Source of the DNA: Microglena sp. YARC | Lineage: Eukaryota; Chlorophyta; Chlorophyceae; Chlamydomonadales; Chlamydomonadaceae | DNA length: 64,000 bases | Reading direction: 5' to 3' | NCBI GenBank assembly: GCA_022414725.1 | Contig: CM039463.1 | Span: forward strand, 75,778,970-75,842,969 | Shown: positions 23,101 through 30,780 of the stretch, piece after piece | How the letters are laid out: the number at the start of each line of letters is the position of its first letter | Numbering within the stretch: the first letter of the stretch is position 1 | The notes under the pieces: model-generated | The model's input: only the letters and a program-made list of their open reading frames with translations | Databases searched by the model: none | Told to the model about the DNA's origin: nothing | Translations under genes and position numbers: made by a program

Positions 23101-26100
23101 TCTAAGGTGGGGCTGTCCAAGAGGTTCCCTGGAACGGAGTTCTGCGACCTGAAGAGTGACGACTATACGGGTAAGTCCAAGGTGAGGTTGGATCCAGTTT
23201 TGGGCCCTTATGTCTTTTTGTCCAAGGTGAGGTCGGTATTTTTGTCCTTTTGGTCCAAAGTGGGGTTGGATCCAGTTGTTTTGTCTGTTTTGTCTGTTTT
23301 TTTGAAGGAGAGGTTCTTTTTTGTTCTTTTTTGTTCAAAGGTGAGGATGTTCAAGGGGTACCTCCAAGGCTTGGAATGGAGTTCTGCGACCTGAAGAAGG
23401 ACGACAATCCTGGAAAGTCCGAGGTTAGGTCATTTTTGTCTTTTTCGTATTTGTTTTCCAAGGCAAGGTTGTGATTTTTCTCCTTTTTTGTCCTTCTTTG
23501 TTCATGGTGGTTGTGCAACCTGAAGAGAGACGACAAAACGGGAAAGTCCAAGGTGAGGTTGGATCCAGTTTTTGTCTATTTCATTTTTTCCCCCCTTTTT
23601 TGCCCAAGGTCAGGTTGGTATTTTTGGTCCTTTTTGTTTCCAAGGTAGGGGTGGATCCAGTTTTGTTTCCAAGGTAGGGTGGATCCAGTTTTGGTTCCAA
23701 GGTAGGGGTGGATCCAGTTTTGGTTCCAAGGTAGGGGTGGATCCAGTTTTGGTTCCAAGGTAGGGTGGATCCAGTTTTGGTTCCAAGGTAGGGGTGGATC
23801 CAGTTTGGGTTCCAAGGTAGGGTGGATCCAGTTTTGGTTCCAAGGTAGGGGTGGATCCAGTTTTAGTTCCAAGGTAGGGGTGGATCCAGTTTTGGTTCCA
23901 AGGTAGGGGTGGATCCAGTTTTGTGTATTCTCCTGTCTTTGTTTCTGTAAGGTGATGTTGGTATTTTCGGTATTTGGCCCTCTCCAAGCTATCTGAACAA
24001 ACCAGCGAAGAAGTTGATTGTTGTAATCCTGATCCTGAGCGATTCCATCAATCAAAAGGCCATCAATTACTCGGCAGGTAGTCCCTCAGGGATTTGAGAG
24101 ACGGATTGTGACGGTCTAGACCTGGCAATTTCTGTATAAAGAATATTAAGGGAGATTTGGGGACCTCTCTGGGTTTCATACCCAGCCAAGCCACATATGT
24201 AGGGATAGGCAATATGAGATCATATGATATCATGTCATCATATGATATCATACGACGCCGGCGGTCTGACTGGGTAACTTTGGCCTACGGCGTCATATCA
24301 TATGATATTAAATCATATGATTTTTGTATGATATCATATGAAATCATACTCGTCTTTGGTCAGCATCATATGATTTGCCGGTCCCTACACATTTGCACGA
24401 CTTAACTCTACGAACCAATCCCTCCAATCCCCCATCTCCCCATCTCCACTCCCCTCCCCTCCCCCATCTCCCCACGTCCATCTCCCCTCCCCTCCCCTCC
24501 CCACCTCCATCTTTCTAACTTCCCCACCCACTCTGCTCACCGCACCAAAGTTATGTTTGCTAACCATCTAGGCCCCAAGCCACCCAGGCACCACTAGACT
24601 CCACTAACTCCCATCTCCCATCTTTCCACCTCCACGTCCATCTCCCCACCCCTATCCCCCACCTCCATCTTTCTAACTTCCCCACCCACTCTGCCCACCA
24701 CACCAAAGTTATGTTTGCTAACCATCTAGGCCTCAAGCCACCCCGGCACTGCTTCACTCCACCAACTCAGATCCCCCATCTCTCTGCCTCCACGTCCATC
24801 TCCCCACCCCCATCCCCCCTCCTCCATCTTTCTAACTCCTTCATCCACTCTGGGCACCGCATCAAGACCATGTTTACCGAGCAGCTAGGCCCCAAGCCTC
24901 CCTGTCACCACTAAACTATACCAACTCTGATCCCCCATATCTTAAACCACTGCAGGGCTTCTGCTACGTGAACTACTCCAGGGCTGAGATGGCATCCTCT
25001 GCATTGCGAGACCTCCATCTCTCAGAGTTCCCCCCCCACTCCGGCCACCGCATCAAGGTCATGTTTGCCGAGCAACTGGGCCCAAAGCCACACGTCACCC
25101 CTGCATCCACTAGGCCAATGACCAGCTACGCAATGAACGGCTACGAGCCCATGTCTGTGCCGCCCATCACACCCACAGGCATGGCTGGCCTGAGTGTGCA
25201 ATCCCTGGGGAACCTGACTAGTTCTCTGTCGCATTTGAGCATGTCACGGGTAGCCTCACACAATGATTTCAGATCCAACTCCCCTTCACTGATGCACGTC
25301 TCATCAGCCGGTGAGTGCCTGTGGGTGGGTGTCTGTGTGGGTGTGGGTGGGTGGGTGTCAGTGTGGGTGGGGTGGGTAGCCTCACACAACGACTTCAGGT
25401 CCAACTCCCCTTCACTGATGCACGTCTCATCAGCCGGTGAGTGCCTGTGGGTGGGTGTCTGTGTGGGTGTGGGTGGGTGGGTGTCAGTTTGGGTGGGGTG
25501 GGTAGCCTCACACAACGACTTCAGGTCCAACTCCCCTTCACTGATGCACGTCTCATCAGCCGGTGAGTGCCTGTGGGTGGGTGTCTGGGTGGGTGGGTGT
25601 CTGTGGGTGGTTGGGTAGCCTCACACAACGACTTCAGGTCCAACTCCCCTTCACTGATGCACGTCTCATCAGCCGGTGAGTGCCCGTGGGGGGGTGGGTG
25701 TCTGTGTGGTTGGTGGGTGGGTGTGCACGCCTCATGTCACAGGTAGCCTTACACAATGACTTCAGGTCCAACTCCCCTTCACTGATGCACGTCTCATCAG
25801 CCGGTGAGTGCCTGTGGGTGGGTGTCTGTGTGGGTGTGGGTGGGTGGGTGTCAGTGTGGGTGGGGTGGGTAGCCTCACACAACGACTTCGGGTCCAACTC
25901 CCCTTCACTGATGCACGTCTCATCAGCCAGTGAGTGCCTGTGGGTGGGTGTCTGGGTGGGTGGTTGTCTGTGGGTGGTTGGGTAGCCTCACACAACGACT
26001 TCAGGTCCAACTCCCCTTCACTGATGCACGTCTCATCAGCCGGTGAGAGCCTGTGGGTGGGTGGGTGTCTGTGTGGTTGGTGGGTGGGTGTGCACGCCTC

Positions 26101-26279
26101 ATGTCACGGGTAGCCTTACACAATGACTTCAGGTCCAACTCCTCTTCATTGTATCATGTCTCTTCAGCCGGTGAGTGTTTGTGGGTGGGTGGGTGGGTGT
26201 GCACGCCTCATGTCACGAGTAGCCGCACACAACGACTTCATGTCCAACTCCCCTGCACTGTTGCACGTCTCCTCAGCCG
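8044..26279 (+). CDS. RBM45-like RNA-binding protein with three RRM domains (gene span, ten exons plus cassette array)
   Basis: Spliced exons are 8044-8103, 8186-~8260, ~8658-8782, 10029-10149, 12275-12409, 15928-16014, 18196-18360, 20555-20603, 22766-22950 and 24956-25310, with phases that agree at every junction. They give 452 codons without a stop. RRM1 is about residues 10-82 (RNP2 LFVVCG at 11-16, RNP1 KGVAYVKM at 43-50). RRM2 is about 113-184 (LFFVVP; KGIVYLKF at 147-154). RRM3 is about 295-368 (LYVVVN; KGFCYVNY at 334-341). A Ser/Pro/Asn-rich linker separates RRM2 and RRM3, and a Ser/Met-rich tail follows RRM3. The order and the KGVAYVK-type RNP1 resemble animal and algal RBM45; this rests on motif memory, not a search. 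Role: RNA binding, probably in mRNA processing. The true C-terminus was not found. Confidence 0.8.
8186..8260 (+). CDS. Exon 2: RRM1 helix 1 to strand 2
   Basis: After a CTAG acceptor the frame reads EELLRESFSSFGSVEYAKRI then KDKG, the classic helix-1/strand-2 of an RRM. The 3' edge is ambiguous: GTTGCG occurs both here (8258-8263) and at the start of exon 3 (8655-8660), so the boundary given is the middle of that overlap. Confidence 0.75.
8658..8782 (+). CDS. Exon 3: RRM1 RNP1 to end
   Basis: Continues (V)AYVKMDKASSAALAMEALHE, then a short loop and RIRVLLADPSSAG, which completes RRM1. The donor GTAAGT begins at 8783 and leaves two bases of a Gly codon, completed by the first base of exon 4. 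Confidence 0.8.
9294..9494. mobile_element. MITE with long terminal inverted repeats (AGCAGCAGCTTCTAGGCAGCT family)
   Basis: The element starts catagcttttcttttcag and ends with the inverse, with AGCTGCCTAGAAGCTGCTGC inside the right end. It is bounded by a perfect 10-bp duplication TGAGTGTCAG (9284-9293 and 9495-9504). No ORF. The size and the 9-11 bp duplication class would fit a Mutator-like MITE. Related elements: 10336, 61609 and 62794, plus many end fragments in 16040-16630 and 20640-22370. Confidence 0.75.
9505..10028. other. Intron 3, including a decayed duplicate of exon 4
   Basis: A CAGACAGACAGG-type simple repeat at about 9670-9735 is followed at 9870-9955 by a diverged copy of the exon 4 acceptor and body (tgcctggacatcagatccat, then acgacccagacaacacacct). 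The copy loses the reading frame for LFFVVP. This is an acceptor-side copy before the complete exon. Confidence 0.7.
10029..10149 (+). CDS. Exon 4: inter-RRM linker and RNP2 of RRM2
   Basis: After TTTTGCCAG the exon gives TSNPSRPTQGQGRFHDPDN, then PPRSR and the RNP2 strand LFFVVPKQ, ending NLIE before GTGTGC. One base plus exactly 40 codons; phase fits exons 3 and 5. Confidence 0.8.
10336..10522. mobile_element. MITE of the AGCAGCAGCTTCTAGGCAGCT family
   Basis: Starts gcttttattttcagcaataa, has GCAGCAGCTTATAGGCAGCTC near the left end, and GGGAGCTGCCTAGAAGCTGC then CGTAGCTGAAGTGAAAATC at the right end. It sits in intron 4, right after a copy of the exon 4 donor (ctaatcgaggtatgcatgg at 10312-10330). 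Target duplication not clear. Confidence 0.65.
10540..10790. repeat. ~95-bp tandem repeat, three copies
   Basis: Three units contain ggtgcgcttttgatgtgctc, a GATTGTAGGAAGAC block and ATCATGG then CTACCAC. They lie in intron 4. No coding sense seen. Confidence 0.8.
11020..11250. repeat. ~55-bp tandem repeat (ATGTAAGCTGCTGGGGTGGG)
   Basis: About five diverged units of a G-rich repeat in intron 4. The complement reads as a Pro/Ser-rich ORF with no gene character. Confidence 0.75.
11383..12268. repeat. CCT/CCCAA simple repeats with acceptor-side copies of exon 5
   Basis: A TCC-rich tract (about 11385-11470) is followed by (CCCAA)n stretches. In these, the exon 5 acceptor and its first 45 bases recur at about 11671, 12039 and 12155 (each 'tgcag' plus an ELRxFPDVxYCKTD reading). 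All three degenerate after GATATA, with CCTGTAAATTCCC following, and so lack the rest of the exon. They precede the complete exon at 12275. Confidence 0.85.
12275..12409 (+). CDS. Exon 5: RRM2 core
   Basis: Forty-five codons, phase 0 on both sides: NELRRFPDVQYCKTDM, then the RNP1 strand KGIVYLKF and helix 2 SSALSACEEVNQTEM. It joins exon 4 to make one continuous RRM. Acceptor TTTGTGCAG, donor GTACGC. Confidence 0.85.
12520..13610 (+). pseudogene. Six to seven donor-side copies of exon 5
   Basis: Units of about 190 bases repeat the second half of exon 5 plus its donor (AAGGGCATC, then TTGTCTGCTTGTGAG, then CAGACAGAAATG before GTACG or similar), starting near 12527, 12717, 12908, 13105, 13283, 13455 and a fragment near 13594. 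The first unit has an in-frame TGA inside the helix-2 motif (TGTGAGTAAG) and others carry substitutions, so they look like non-coding intronic remnants, though donors are often kept. Confidence 0.85.
13660..15920 (+). pseudogene. About nineteen acceptor-side copies of exon 6
   Basis: A unit of about 115-125 bases, with higher-order pairs, carries ATATATTCCAG then ATCTGTGGATTCAAAGTGAAG, followed by CCCTTCTATAATCCCTTCT filler. This is the exon 6 acceptor and its first ~15 codons (ICGFKVKxxLATP), truncated each time at the CCCTTCT junction. Alternate units in the left half read ATCTGCGGATTCAAATTGAAG. Four adjacent units at 15340-15790 are almost identical, showing recent amplification. Only the last copy, at 15928, continues into the full exon. 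Confidence 0.9.
15928..16014 (+). CDS. Exon 6: end of RRM2
   Basis: Twenty-nine codons, phase 0: ICGFKVKCMLATPREP, then a Pro/Glu/Ser-rich segment ending SPMQ before GTGAGC. It supplies the last beta strand of RRM2 (VKCMLATP) and starts the linker. Confidence 0.8.
16040..16625. repeat. Cluster of AGCAGCAGCTTCTAGGCAGCT-family MITE ends
   Basis: Five to six head-to-tail units of about 95-110 bases, each holding GGGAGCTGCYTAGATGTTGC and GGGAGCTGCCTAGAAGCTAC plus GTAGCTGAATAGCC. They are amplified right-end sequence of the MITE family, not separate insertions. Confidence 0.75.
16735..17960. repeat. CTCCCACCT/TTTTCTAGA tandem arrays
   Basis: Two adjoining arrays. About 16800-17150 is a 60-base unit (CTCCCTTTTCTAGATAACTT, then CTCCCAC). 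About 17200-17930 is a 40-base unit (CTCACTTGTCTAGAAAACTA, then CTGCCACC). They lie in intron 6; the ORFs across them are repeat artefacts. Confidence 0.9.
18196..18360 (+). CDS. Exon 7: helical and Ser/Asn-rich linker
   Basis: Fifty-five codons, phase 0: PARLEASQLNSEALKVINEL, then MQQGVSHQIIASVVQSGG and a SPSHNNFNSPNQFQNR tail. The first half should form a helix. Preceded by three diverged copies of its acceptor (TGTAGCTATCGCA/CAG at about 18035, 18105 and 18183) and followed by donor-side copies. Confidence 0.75.
18390..19375 (+). pseudogene. Donor-side copies of exon 7, progressively decayed
   Basis: Two clear copies (about 18400-18498 and 18527-18614) keep the exon 3' half (QSGGLSPSQDNFNSPNQ-like) and the AGGGTAAG/AGGGTGGG edge. 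Five or more further units to 19375 keep only fragments (GTCCCATTCAAAGCC, then CAACCTTAGC, then CAACTCTC) within ATTTATTATC-rich AT filler. The gradient suggests an old, slowly eroding array. Confidence 0.75.
19380..19911. repeat. AT-rich interval and a dispersed repeat related to 52080-52250
   Basis: About 19715-19900 (CGCTACC, then GAGACCCCGTTTTGG, CCCCCCAGCTCTCGGGGG and CCCACTTTCTGAACTG) is the inverse counterpart of 52080-52250. Left of it is AT-rich sequence with repeated AAAGGCTATAAAAGCT words. No gene. Confidence 0.6.
19912..20092 (-). mobile_element. tRNA-derived SINE (copy 1)
   Basis: On the minus strand, an A-box-like GTGGTAGACC is followed by a B box (GGTTCGATTTC, one change from consensus), then a conserved ~110-base body ending GGCGTTATCA. 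It is flanked by the 12-bp duplication AAAACTCTGGTA (19900-19911 and 20093-20104). The promoter-proximal end is slightly truncated compared with the copies at 50428 and 54513. It lies in intron 7. Confidence 0.85.
20244..20430. mobile_element. ATCATATGAT-rich MITE (copy 1)
   Basis: Many ATCATATGAT palindromes sit beside a terminal GACCGGCATATCATATGATG. The left end matches, in inverse orientation, the right end of the element at 24199-24388 (GACCAAAG plus CATATGAT then CCGGTC). Non-coding and AT-rich. Confidence 0.65.
20555..20603 (+). CDS. Exon 8: short linker exon
   Basis: Forty-nine bases, MLGMSNTHSMPSSPYMG with the last Gly codon split after its first base. Acceptor TTTGCCGCAG, donor GTGAGT. 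Supported by phase agreement with exons 7 and 9 and by its many downstream copies. Confidence 0.75.
20640..22400 (+). pseudogene. About eleven copies of exon 8 alternating with MITE end sequence
   Basis: Each unit of 155-175 bases has GTGAGTTCCTACC, TTCAGCTTTAGG, a CAGCCAGTCAGGGGTGCTGC block and CCTAGAAGCTG, then CGTAGCYGAAAAGAAAGG. This leads straight into GCATTGGTATGAGCAACACA, then CAGCATGCC and a new donor. Thus exon copy plus donor is fused to the right end of the AGCAGCAGCTTCTAGGCAGCT MITE and amplified as one block. Only the first copy has a proper acceptor and the ATGCTTGG start. Confidence 0.85.
22440..22610. repeat. GC-rich dispersed repeat
   Basis: Contains TGAGGGACTCGGTGCGACCC, GGCGCTGCC, then ACTTTACCCAGACCC and a GCATCACCATGCAGC block. 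Related copies are near 54965-55110 (plus) and 60960-61085 (minus). Class unknown. Confidence 0.55.
22766..22950 (+). CDS. Exon 9: linker and first half of RRM3
   Basis: Begins SSASPDPNRGSPPPFEVLCT after completing the split Gly, then RNP2 LYVVVN and KAVTSDEISRLFKRYPGMEF, ending KDDNTGKSK before GTGAGT. Length 185, phase 1 to 0. The acceptor CGGATCAG follows a C/T-rich tract. Confidence 0.85.
22960..23930 (+). pseudogene. Donor-side copies of exon 9 and a 30-bp donor-like array
   Basis: Two long copies (about 23110-23182 and 23343-23424) keep the YPG/FPG-MEFCDLKKDD region and TCCAAG or TCCGAG before GTGAGG/GTTAGG. A shorter copy is at about 23512-23553. Many isolated TCCAAGGTGAGGTTGG words follow, then nine units of about 30 bases (GGTAGGGGTGGATCCAGTTT, then TGGTTCCAA) at 23640-23920 that look like an amplified donor junction. 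Confidence 0.85.
24199..24388. mobile_element. ATCATATGAT-rich MITE (copy 2)
   Basis: The ends are GTAGGGATAGGCAATATGAG and its approximate inverse ATGATTTGCCGGTCCCTAC, with ATCATATGAT palindromes throughout 190 bases. Not coding. Located in intron 9. It shares internal sequence in inverse orientation with 20244-20430. Confidence 0.7.
24400..24935 (+). pseudogene. Three copies of an exon 10 internal segment
   Basis: Units of about 160-180 bases carry CTCCATCTTTCTAACTTCC, CCACTCTG, then AAGTTATGTTTGCTAACCATC and TAGGCCCCAAGCC, matching the exon 10 stretch for KVMFAEQLGPKP. Units start near 24505, 24660 and 24820, separated by CCCATCTCCCC filler. The latest unit is most like the exon. No intact frame. 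Confidence 0.8.
24956..25310 (+). CDS. Exon 10: second half of RRM3 and Ser/Met-rich tail
   Basis: The RNP1 strand GFCYVNYS, helix 2 (AEMASSALRDLHLSE) and the last strand HRIKVMFAEQLGPKP complete RRM3. A tail rich in M, S, P and T follows, ending in the 19-residue block SHNDFRSNSPSLMHVSSA that is then repeated. The donor GTGAGT begins at 25311; phase 1. Confidence 0.85.
25380..26279 (+). repeat. Array of eight extra 57-nt exons (nine with exon 10 end), frame and splice sites intact
   Basis: Copies lie at 25380-25436, 25506-25562, 25619-25675, 25747-25803, 25873-25929, 25986-26042, 26114-26170 and 26223-26279. Each is exactly 57 bases, preceded by AG and followed by GT (GTGAGT or GTGAGA). They enter and leave in phase 1, so any number may be included without changing frame. 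Each adds a 19-residue HNDFRSNSPSLMHVSSA-type block; the last two differ (SSSLYHVSS, MSNSPALLHVSS). Introns between are short (about 55-75 bases) and GTGGGTG-rich. Cassette use is inferred. Confidence 0.85.
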
Positions 26280-26389
26280 GTGAGTGCCTGTGGGTGTGTG
26301 GCTGGGTGTCTGTGTGGGTGAGCGCCTTTGTGTGGATGGGTGGGTCTGGATGGTTTGCTTTCACTGGGGCCATCCCCCTTCTGAACGCA

Positions 26390-28200
26390 TAACTAATTCA
26401 GCTGGACTGCTTTACGTATACAGTACATATAGCAGACCACTAGACTAGCAGCTGCCTAGCAGCCAAACACATGATATAATTAGGTTGGCGCTTGTAATAA
26501 ACAGACAGTAAGTGCAGTATCCGCTCTACATATCATCTGCCATGTGTGCAATCTAAACAAAGCACTTGAACCCTGCAGATCACCAGACTAGGCAGGTGCC
26601 TGCAATCTGAGCACATAACTAATTCAGCTGGACGGCTTCACGTATAGCAGATCACTAGACTGGCAGCTGCCTAGCAGCTGTGCAGATCATCTGATCGGCC
26701 TTGCAGATGTACAGATCATCTGATCGGCCTTGCAGATGCACAGATCATCTGATCGGCCTTGCAGCAGGCCAGATCATCTGATCGGCCTTGCAGCAGGCCA
26801 GATCATCTGATAAGTTTGGTGCCTGCGGTCTCACTGGAAGTACCACTTGGGCTGGATTGTGTGAATGGCACCCACTATTGCGTCTGTTTTGTGTCGCATT
26901 TTTTTGTATGTTGCATGTATTTGTTGTGTATTTTTTGTTGTGTCGCATGTATTTGCTGTTGTGTTGCATGTAATTGTTTTATGTCACAATTTTCGTTTTA
27001 TGCTGCATTTATCTGTTTCGTTTTGCATTTTTGTTGTATGCTGTATGTTGCATGTAATTGTTTGATGTCACAATTTTCCCTTTAAACTGCCTTTATCTGT
27101 TGCGTGTCGCATTTTTGTTGTATGTTGCATGTAATTGTTCTACGTCACATTTTTCGTTGTATGCTGCGTTTATCTGTTCTGTGACACTGTTTTTGAATGT
27201 TAACACCGGTTGTGATCTGCATACACTATTGCTACTGTTCCATGTCGCATTTTTGGTGGAGCTTCCCCTTCTGGGGGTGGGAGCCCCAAGGGTTACCCAT
27301 TTGTCCGTCTTTTTGGCGACGGAGACTAAGCCTGACACATCAGCCAACTGTGTAATAACTAACTGGCTTCGGTCAGCTCCATTTCCGTTGTCAACACGCT
27401 CCGCCAATTTCCCGCGTCGCTTGCAACGCTGCATATGACTTGTTCATTGGATGTTGCAAGTATTTGTTGTATGTCACAATTTTTGGTTAATGCTGCATCT
27501 ATCTGATTTGTGACAAAGTTTTTGTTGAATATTGCCTGTATGTAGCATGTATTTGTTTATGTCACAATTTTCTCTTTGTACTGTATTTATCTGTTTTGTG
27601 ACGCATTTTTCTTTGTATGTTGCATGTATTTGTTCTACGTTGCATTTTTCGTTTTATGCTACATTTATCTGTTTTGTGACACAGTTTTTGAATGCTAACA
27701 TCGCTGCCACTGGCACAAATGCTTACCCATGAAAACCGTTCAAAATGTGTACGAATATGAACCAAATGCTGACCATGTGCTACCAATGTGTATCAAAATG
27801 TACACAAAAGCTAACCATGTGCTTCTGTTTTTGGATCCCAACAGCTCCTCTATCATTGGTTCCAGCACAACGTGAGCTTTTTGGATCCGACCAGCACCTC
27901 ACTCGGCACCTCCATTGAGATCCTGGGATGCTGATCTGTGCGGCTGGAGCATAAGATTTCAGATCCACCCAAGGATGCTGATCAGTCAGGCAGGAGCAGA
28001 GGACTTCAGATCCATCCATGGATGCTGATCTGTAAGACAGGGGCATACACAAGGATCAGGACTTCTGACTGATGGGTGCTGATCTGTCAGGAAGGAGCAT
28101 AAGACTTCAAGATCTATGGATGCTGATCTGTATCTGTCAGACAGAAGCAGAGGACTTCTGATCTATTCATCACACCCGTATCACAACTCCATCAATGATG
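26390..28200. repeat. Tandem repeats, possibly the 3' introns of the RBM45-like gene
   Basis: Includes a GATCATCTGATCGGCCTTGC unit repeated about five times (26685-26815), a roughly 50-base T-rich unit (TTGTATGTTGCATGTAATTG) over 26885-27200 and 27440-27680, and a GGATGCTGATCTGT unit over 27900-28140. No convincing exon was found, so the gene's end is unknown. Confidence 0.6.
27285..27438 (-). pseudogene. Dispersed coding-like repeat (RSQLVxxQLADVSG), minus copy
   Basis: The minus strand reads NGADRSQLVITQLADVSGLV (then SVAKKTDKW). A second copy in the opposite orientation at 52940-53100 reads NGAERSQLVTRQLADVSGFV. Both DNA and reading frame are conserved, so it may derive from a protein-coding element. 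No family recognised. Confidence 0.5.
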
Positions 28201-28523
28201 GAACTTCACATGACGATGTGCATGGCTGCCTGTGCTGATCCGGCACCATCACATCCAAGTTCATTATTTTCGAGACTGGGTATTATCCAATAGGCAGATA
28301 GTTGGGATGGAAGTCGATTGCAGATTTTCAAGGGGCGAGGCTTTCATAAGTATTCAGCACCGCGCCTTGTGGAAATAGTAAGTGAGCCTGCCCACCAAAG
28401 TCGTTGTAGCCTACACAAGCCAGGCTGCTAGATAGTCGGATTAGTCAGTGCCAGGTAGTTGGATTAGTCAGAGCTAGGTATTTGGAGTAGTCAGAACACA
28501 AGCCAGACTGCTAGGTATAACGA

Positions 28524-28745
28524 TTGTTTCAGACTTCCAGTAGCTTCCGATTGTTTCAGACTTCCAGTAGCTTCCGATTGTTTCAGACTTCCAGTAGCTT
28601 CCGTTTCTTTCAGATTTCCAGTTGCTTCCAATTGTTTCAAACTTCCAGTAGCTTCCAATTGTTTCAGACTTCCAGTAGCTTCCGTTTGTTTCAGACTTCC
28701 AGTAGCTTCCGATTGTTTCAGACTTCCAGTAGCTCTCGTATAGTT
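28524..28745. repeat. 33-bp tandem repeat (TTTCAGACTTCCAGTAGCTTCCGATTG type)
   Basis: Seven units of 33 bases remain open as an 11-residue FQTSSSFRL repeat. Each unit has TTTCAG, an acceptor-like edge, so it may be another amplified exon start, but no downstream exon was identified. Confidence 0.8.
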
Positions 28746-28959
28746 ATGCAGTCATATCTGTGGGTCTGCAACACGACCGCAAGATTGTTCCAGACTGCTA
28801 GTAGCTCTTGCAGTCAAACAGCTATATATGTGGGTCTACAGCACGGACCTTGTGCTGCCCTATGCAGCTCCTTGCTTTACTTTTTACGTTGCCTTGTTGA
28901 CACTCAGAGACCCATAGCGGTAAGGAATGGTGAGCACACTCTGTGGTACAGCAGAGTGT

Positions 28960-29983
28960 GACGCAGCTTCCTGGAACGTACCGGAACACCTAGAAGGTTC
29001 CCGTACGTCCTGCATCCTCCGGAACTATTCGGTCAGCCAGACATCTTCTACCGGTGATCTGCTGACACCTTGTTGACAGATCAATAGATGCATCGACCAC
29101 GTATTATGGGCAGGAACGGATGGCTGTGTCAGCGATACAACTAAGCAATAGTTTGGACCAGATGACGATTTTAAACCACTGCTTGGTTCTGTCGCTGACA
29201 GTCTGCCAAGACTAAAGCAGGTTTCAGCTCCGCCTTGCAATTTTAATTAGTTATGCCATGCAGGTGTTGTTGAGCGACATGGAGCACGTGTCGTACGACA
29301 GGTGTTAGGCAGATTGTAGGAAGGACGAGGCTAGCCGGGTTAGGCAGTACATGCTCAGAAGCAGGTTCCAACTCAGGTTAGTCAAATTTCAATTGTAGCT
29401 TGCAGTTGCACGCAGTCTTGGTGTTACCGTAGTTGTAGTTGTAGTTGGTGATTGCGCAGGAGGCCAGATAGTTATGTACAGCTGTTCGCTTTTCCTTGAC
29501 TTCACGTCCAGTCTTTTTTCGATGCCCTGACCTCTTACTACCTATTACTTCATGGATTGCATGACTGCAGGCTGGGCGGTTAGTTAGCATTTGGGTGATT
29601 AGCGCCAGGATTAGAGCTAGGGTGAGTAGCGCCAGGTGGGTAGTGCACCAGTCGACTTCTCGTGCATGTCACTGTAGAAGCAGAGTAGGCAGATGGTGGT
29701 ACATGTAATTGTGATCACTTGTATCGTGTCTTCTATGGGGGAAATCCTTTCAAAAGACTACCGTACACCGATAATTTCACGAGGACAAAATCGAAGTATG
29801 GCTACCGGTATGTACCAGTAGGCATCTATATTTTGCGTTCGCCTTGCTCACCATCCATCCAACCAACTCTGGGGCTCGCCCACACACAAACACAATTTTT
29901 TCGACTCAGATACGTCCTGCGTGTAGAAACAATAATACAGTTACGTAATTTTTCAGCGTTATCTGTCGAAAATCGAAAACTGC
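28960..29983. other. No gene or repeat recognised
   Basis: About 1 kb of non-repetitive sequence with short frames only. Nothing to support genes, tRNAs or terminal repeats. Confidence 0.35.
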
Positions 29984-29991
29984 CTACTGTC

Positions 29992-30185
29992 CAGGGTACT
30001 TCAAATGGCCAAATTGGCCAGCGCTTTAGCGCACTTGAAAACAAAAAAACTGCGCTTTGAAGTGCAAAAAGCGCAAAAATTGCTTGCTGCGCCCACAGGG
30101 GGTTGCAAAAAACTGCGCTTAAAGCGCAGAGGGGTCAAAAAGTCAGCGCTCAAAAGCGCAAAAGCGCGCGCTTTGAATTACCCTG
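29992..30185. mobile_element. hAT-type MITE, GCGCAAAA family, perfect 8-bp duplication
   Basis: Runs from CAGGGTACTTCAAATGG to GAATTACCCTG, flanked by CTACTGTC on both sides (29984-29991 and 30186-30193). The interior is GCGCTTT/AAAGCGC words plus GCGCCCACAGGGGGTTG. No ORF. Confidence 0.9.
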
Positions 30186-30619
30186 CTACTGTCCTATTCC
30201 CTGTGTCTTGTGTCCGTTAGACCCTAGACCCTAATCTCTTTCCACAGTGACGGCGCCTCTATATGTAGCTCTGCTCCTCTTGTAACTTGTCCTGCAGTTT
30301 GAATACACGCCTCTCATTCTATCGTTCTATTCCGCCAACATGAATCAAGCAACCCAAAATGACCCAATGTACGGTAGTAACCTACTAGTAAAAGGAGTAC
30401 CTCTCGTTCTGGTAGAATCTGCAGGTGCTGTGATTTGATGGTTGACGGTACAAGAGCAGTCGAACATGAAATGCATTACATATTATAGTGTCCGTTATAC
30501 GCTGAAGATAGAAACATTATTTTCGAAAGAAATGGAAATTTAACCTAAATTGGTGGATAAAAACTCCAGTATGAAGCTGGTCATGAATCCTGATTCCTTT
30601 GAAGGATGGAAATATTGAA

Positions 30620-30780
30620 TACATTTTATACAAAAATGCGATAATAATCGCACAATTAAATCATCATCCCAATTTCCTCAAGAGCAGCACCAGAAACAGA
30701 CTGGGAGGAGACAATCCAAACTGCGCTGTGCGCGCCTTCACAATGCATGGCCTGCTCCCCGCAGACGACTCCCCTTCTTA
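30620..30780 (+). CDS. Possible terminal exon
   Basis: After ATTTCCTCAAG, the frame SSTRNRLGGDNPNCAVRAFT then MHGLLPADDSPS ends at a TAG (about 30681-30780). Composition is coding-like and it is on the strand of the RBM45-like gene, so it could be that gene's end or an unrelated fragment. The alternative frame (EQHQKQTGRRQ) is also open. Phase continuity from 26279 is not established. Confidence 0.2.
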
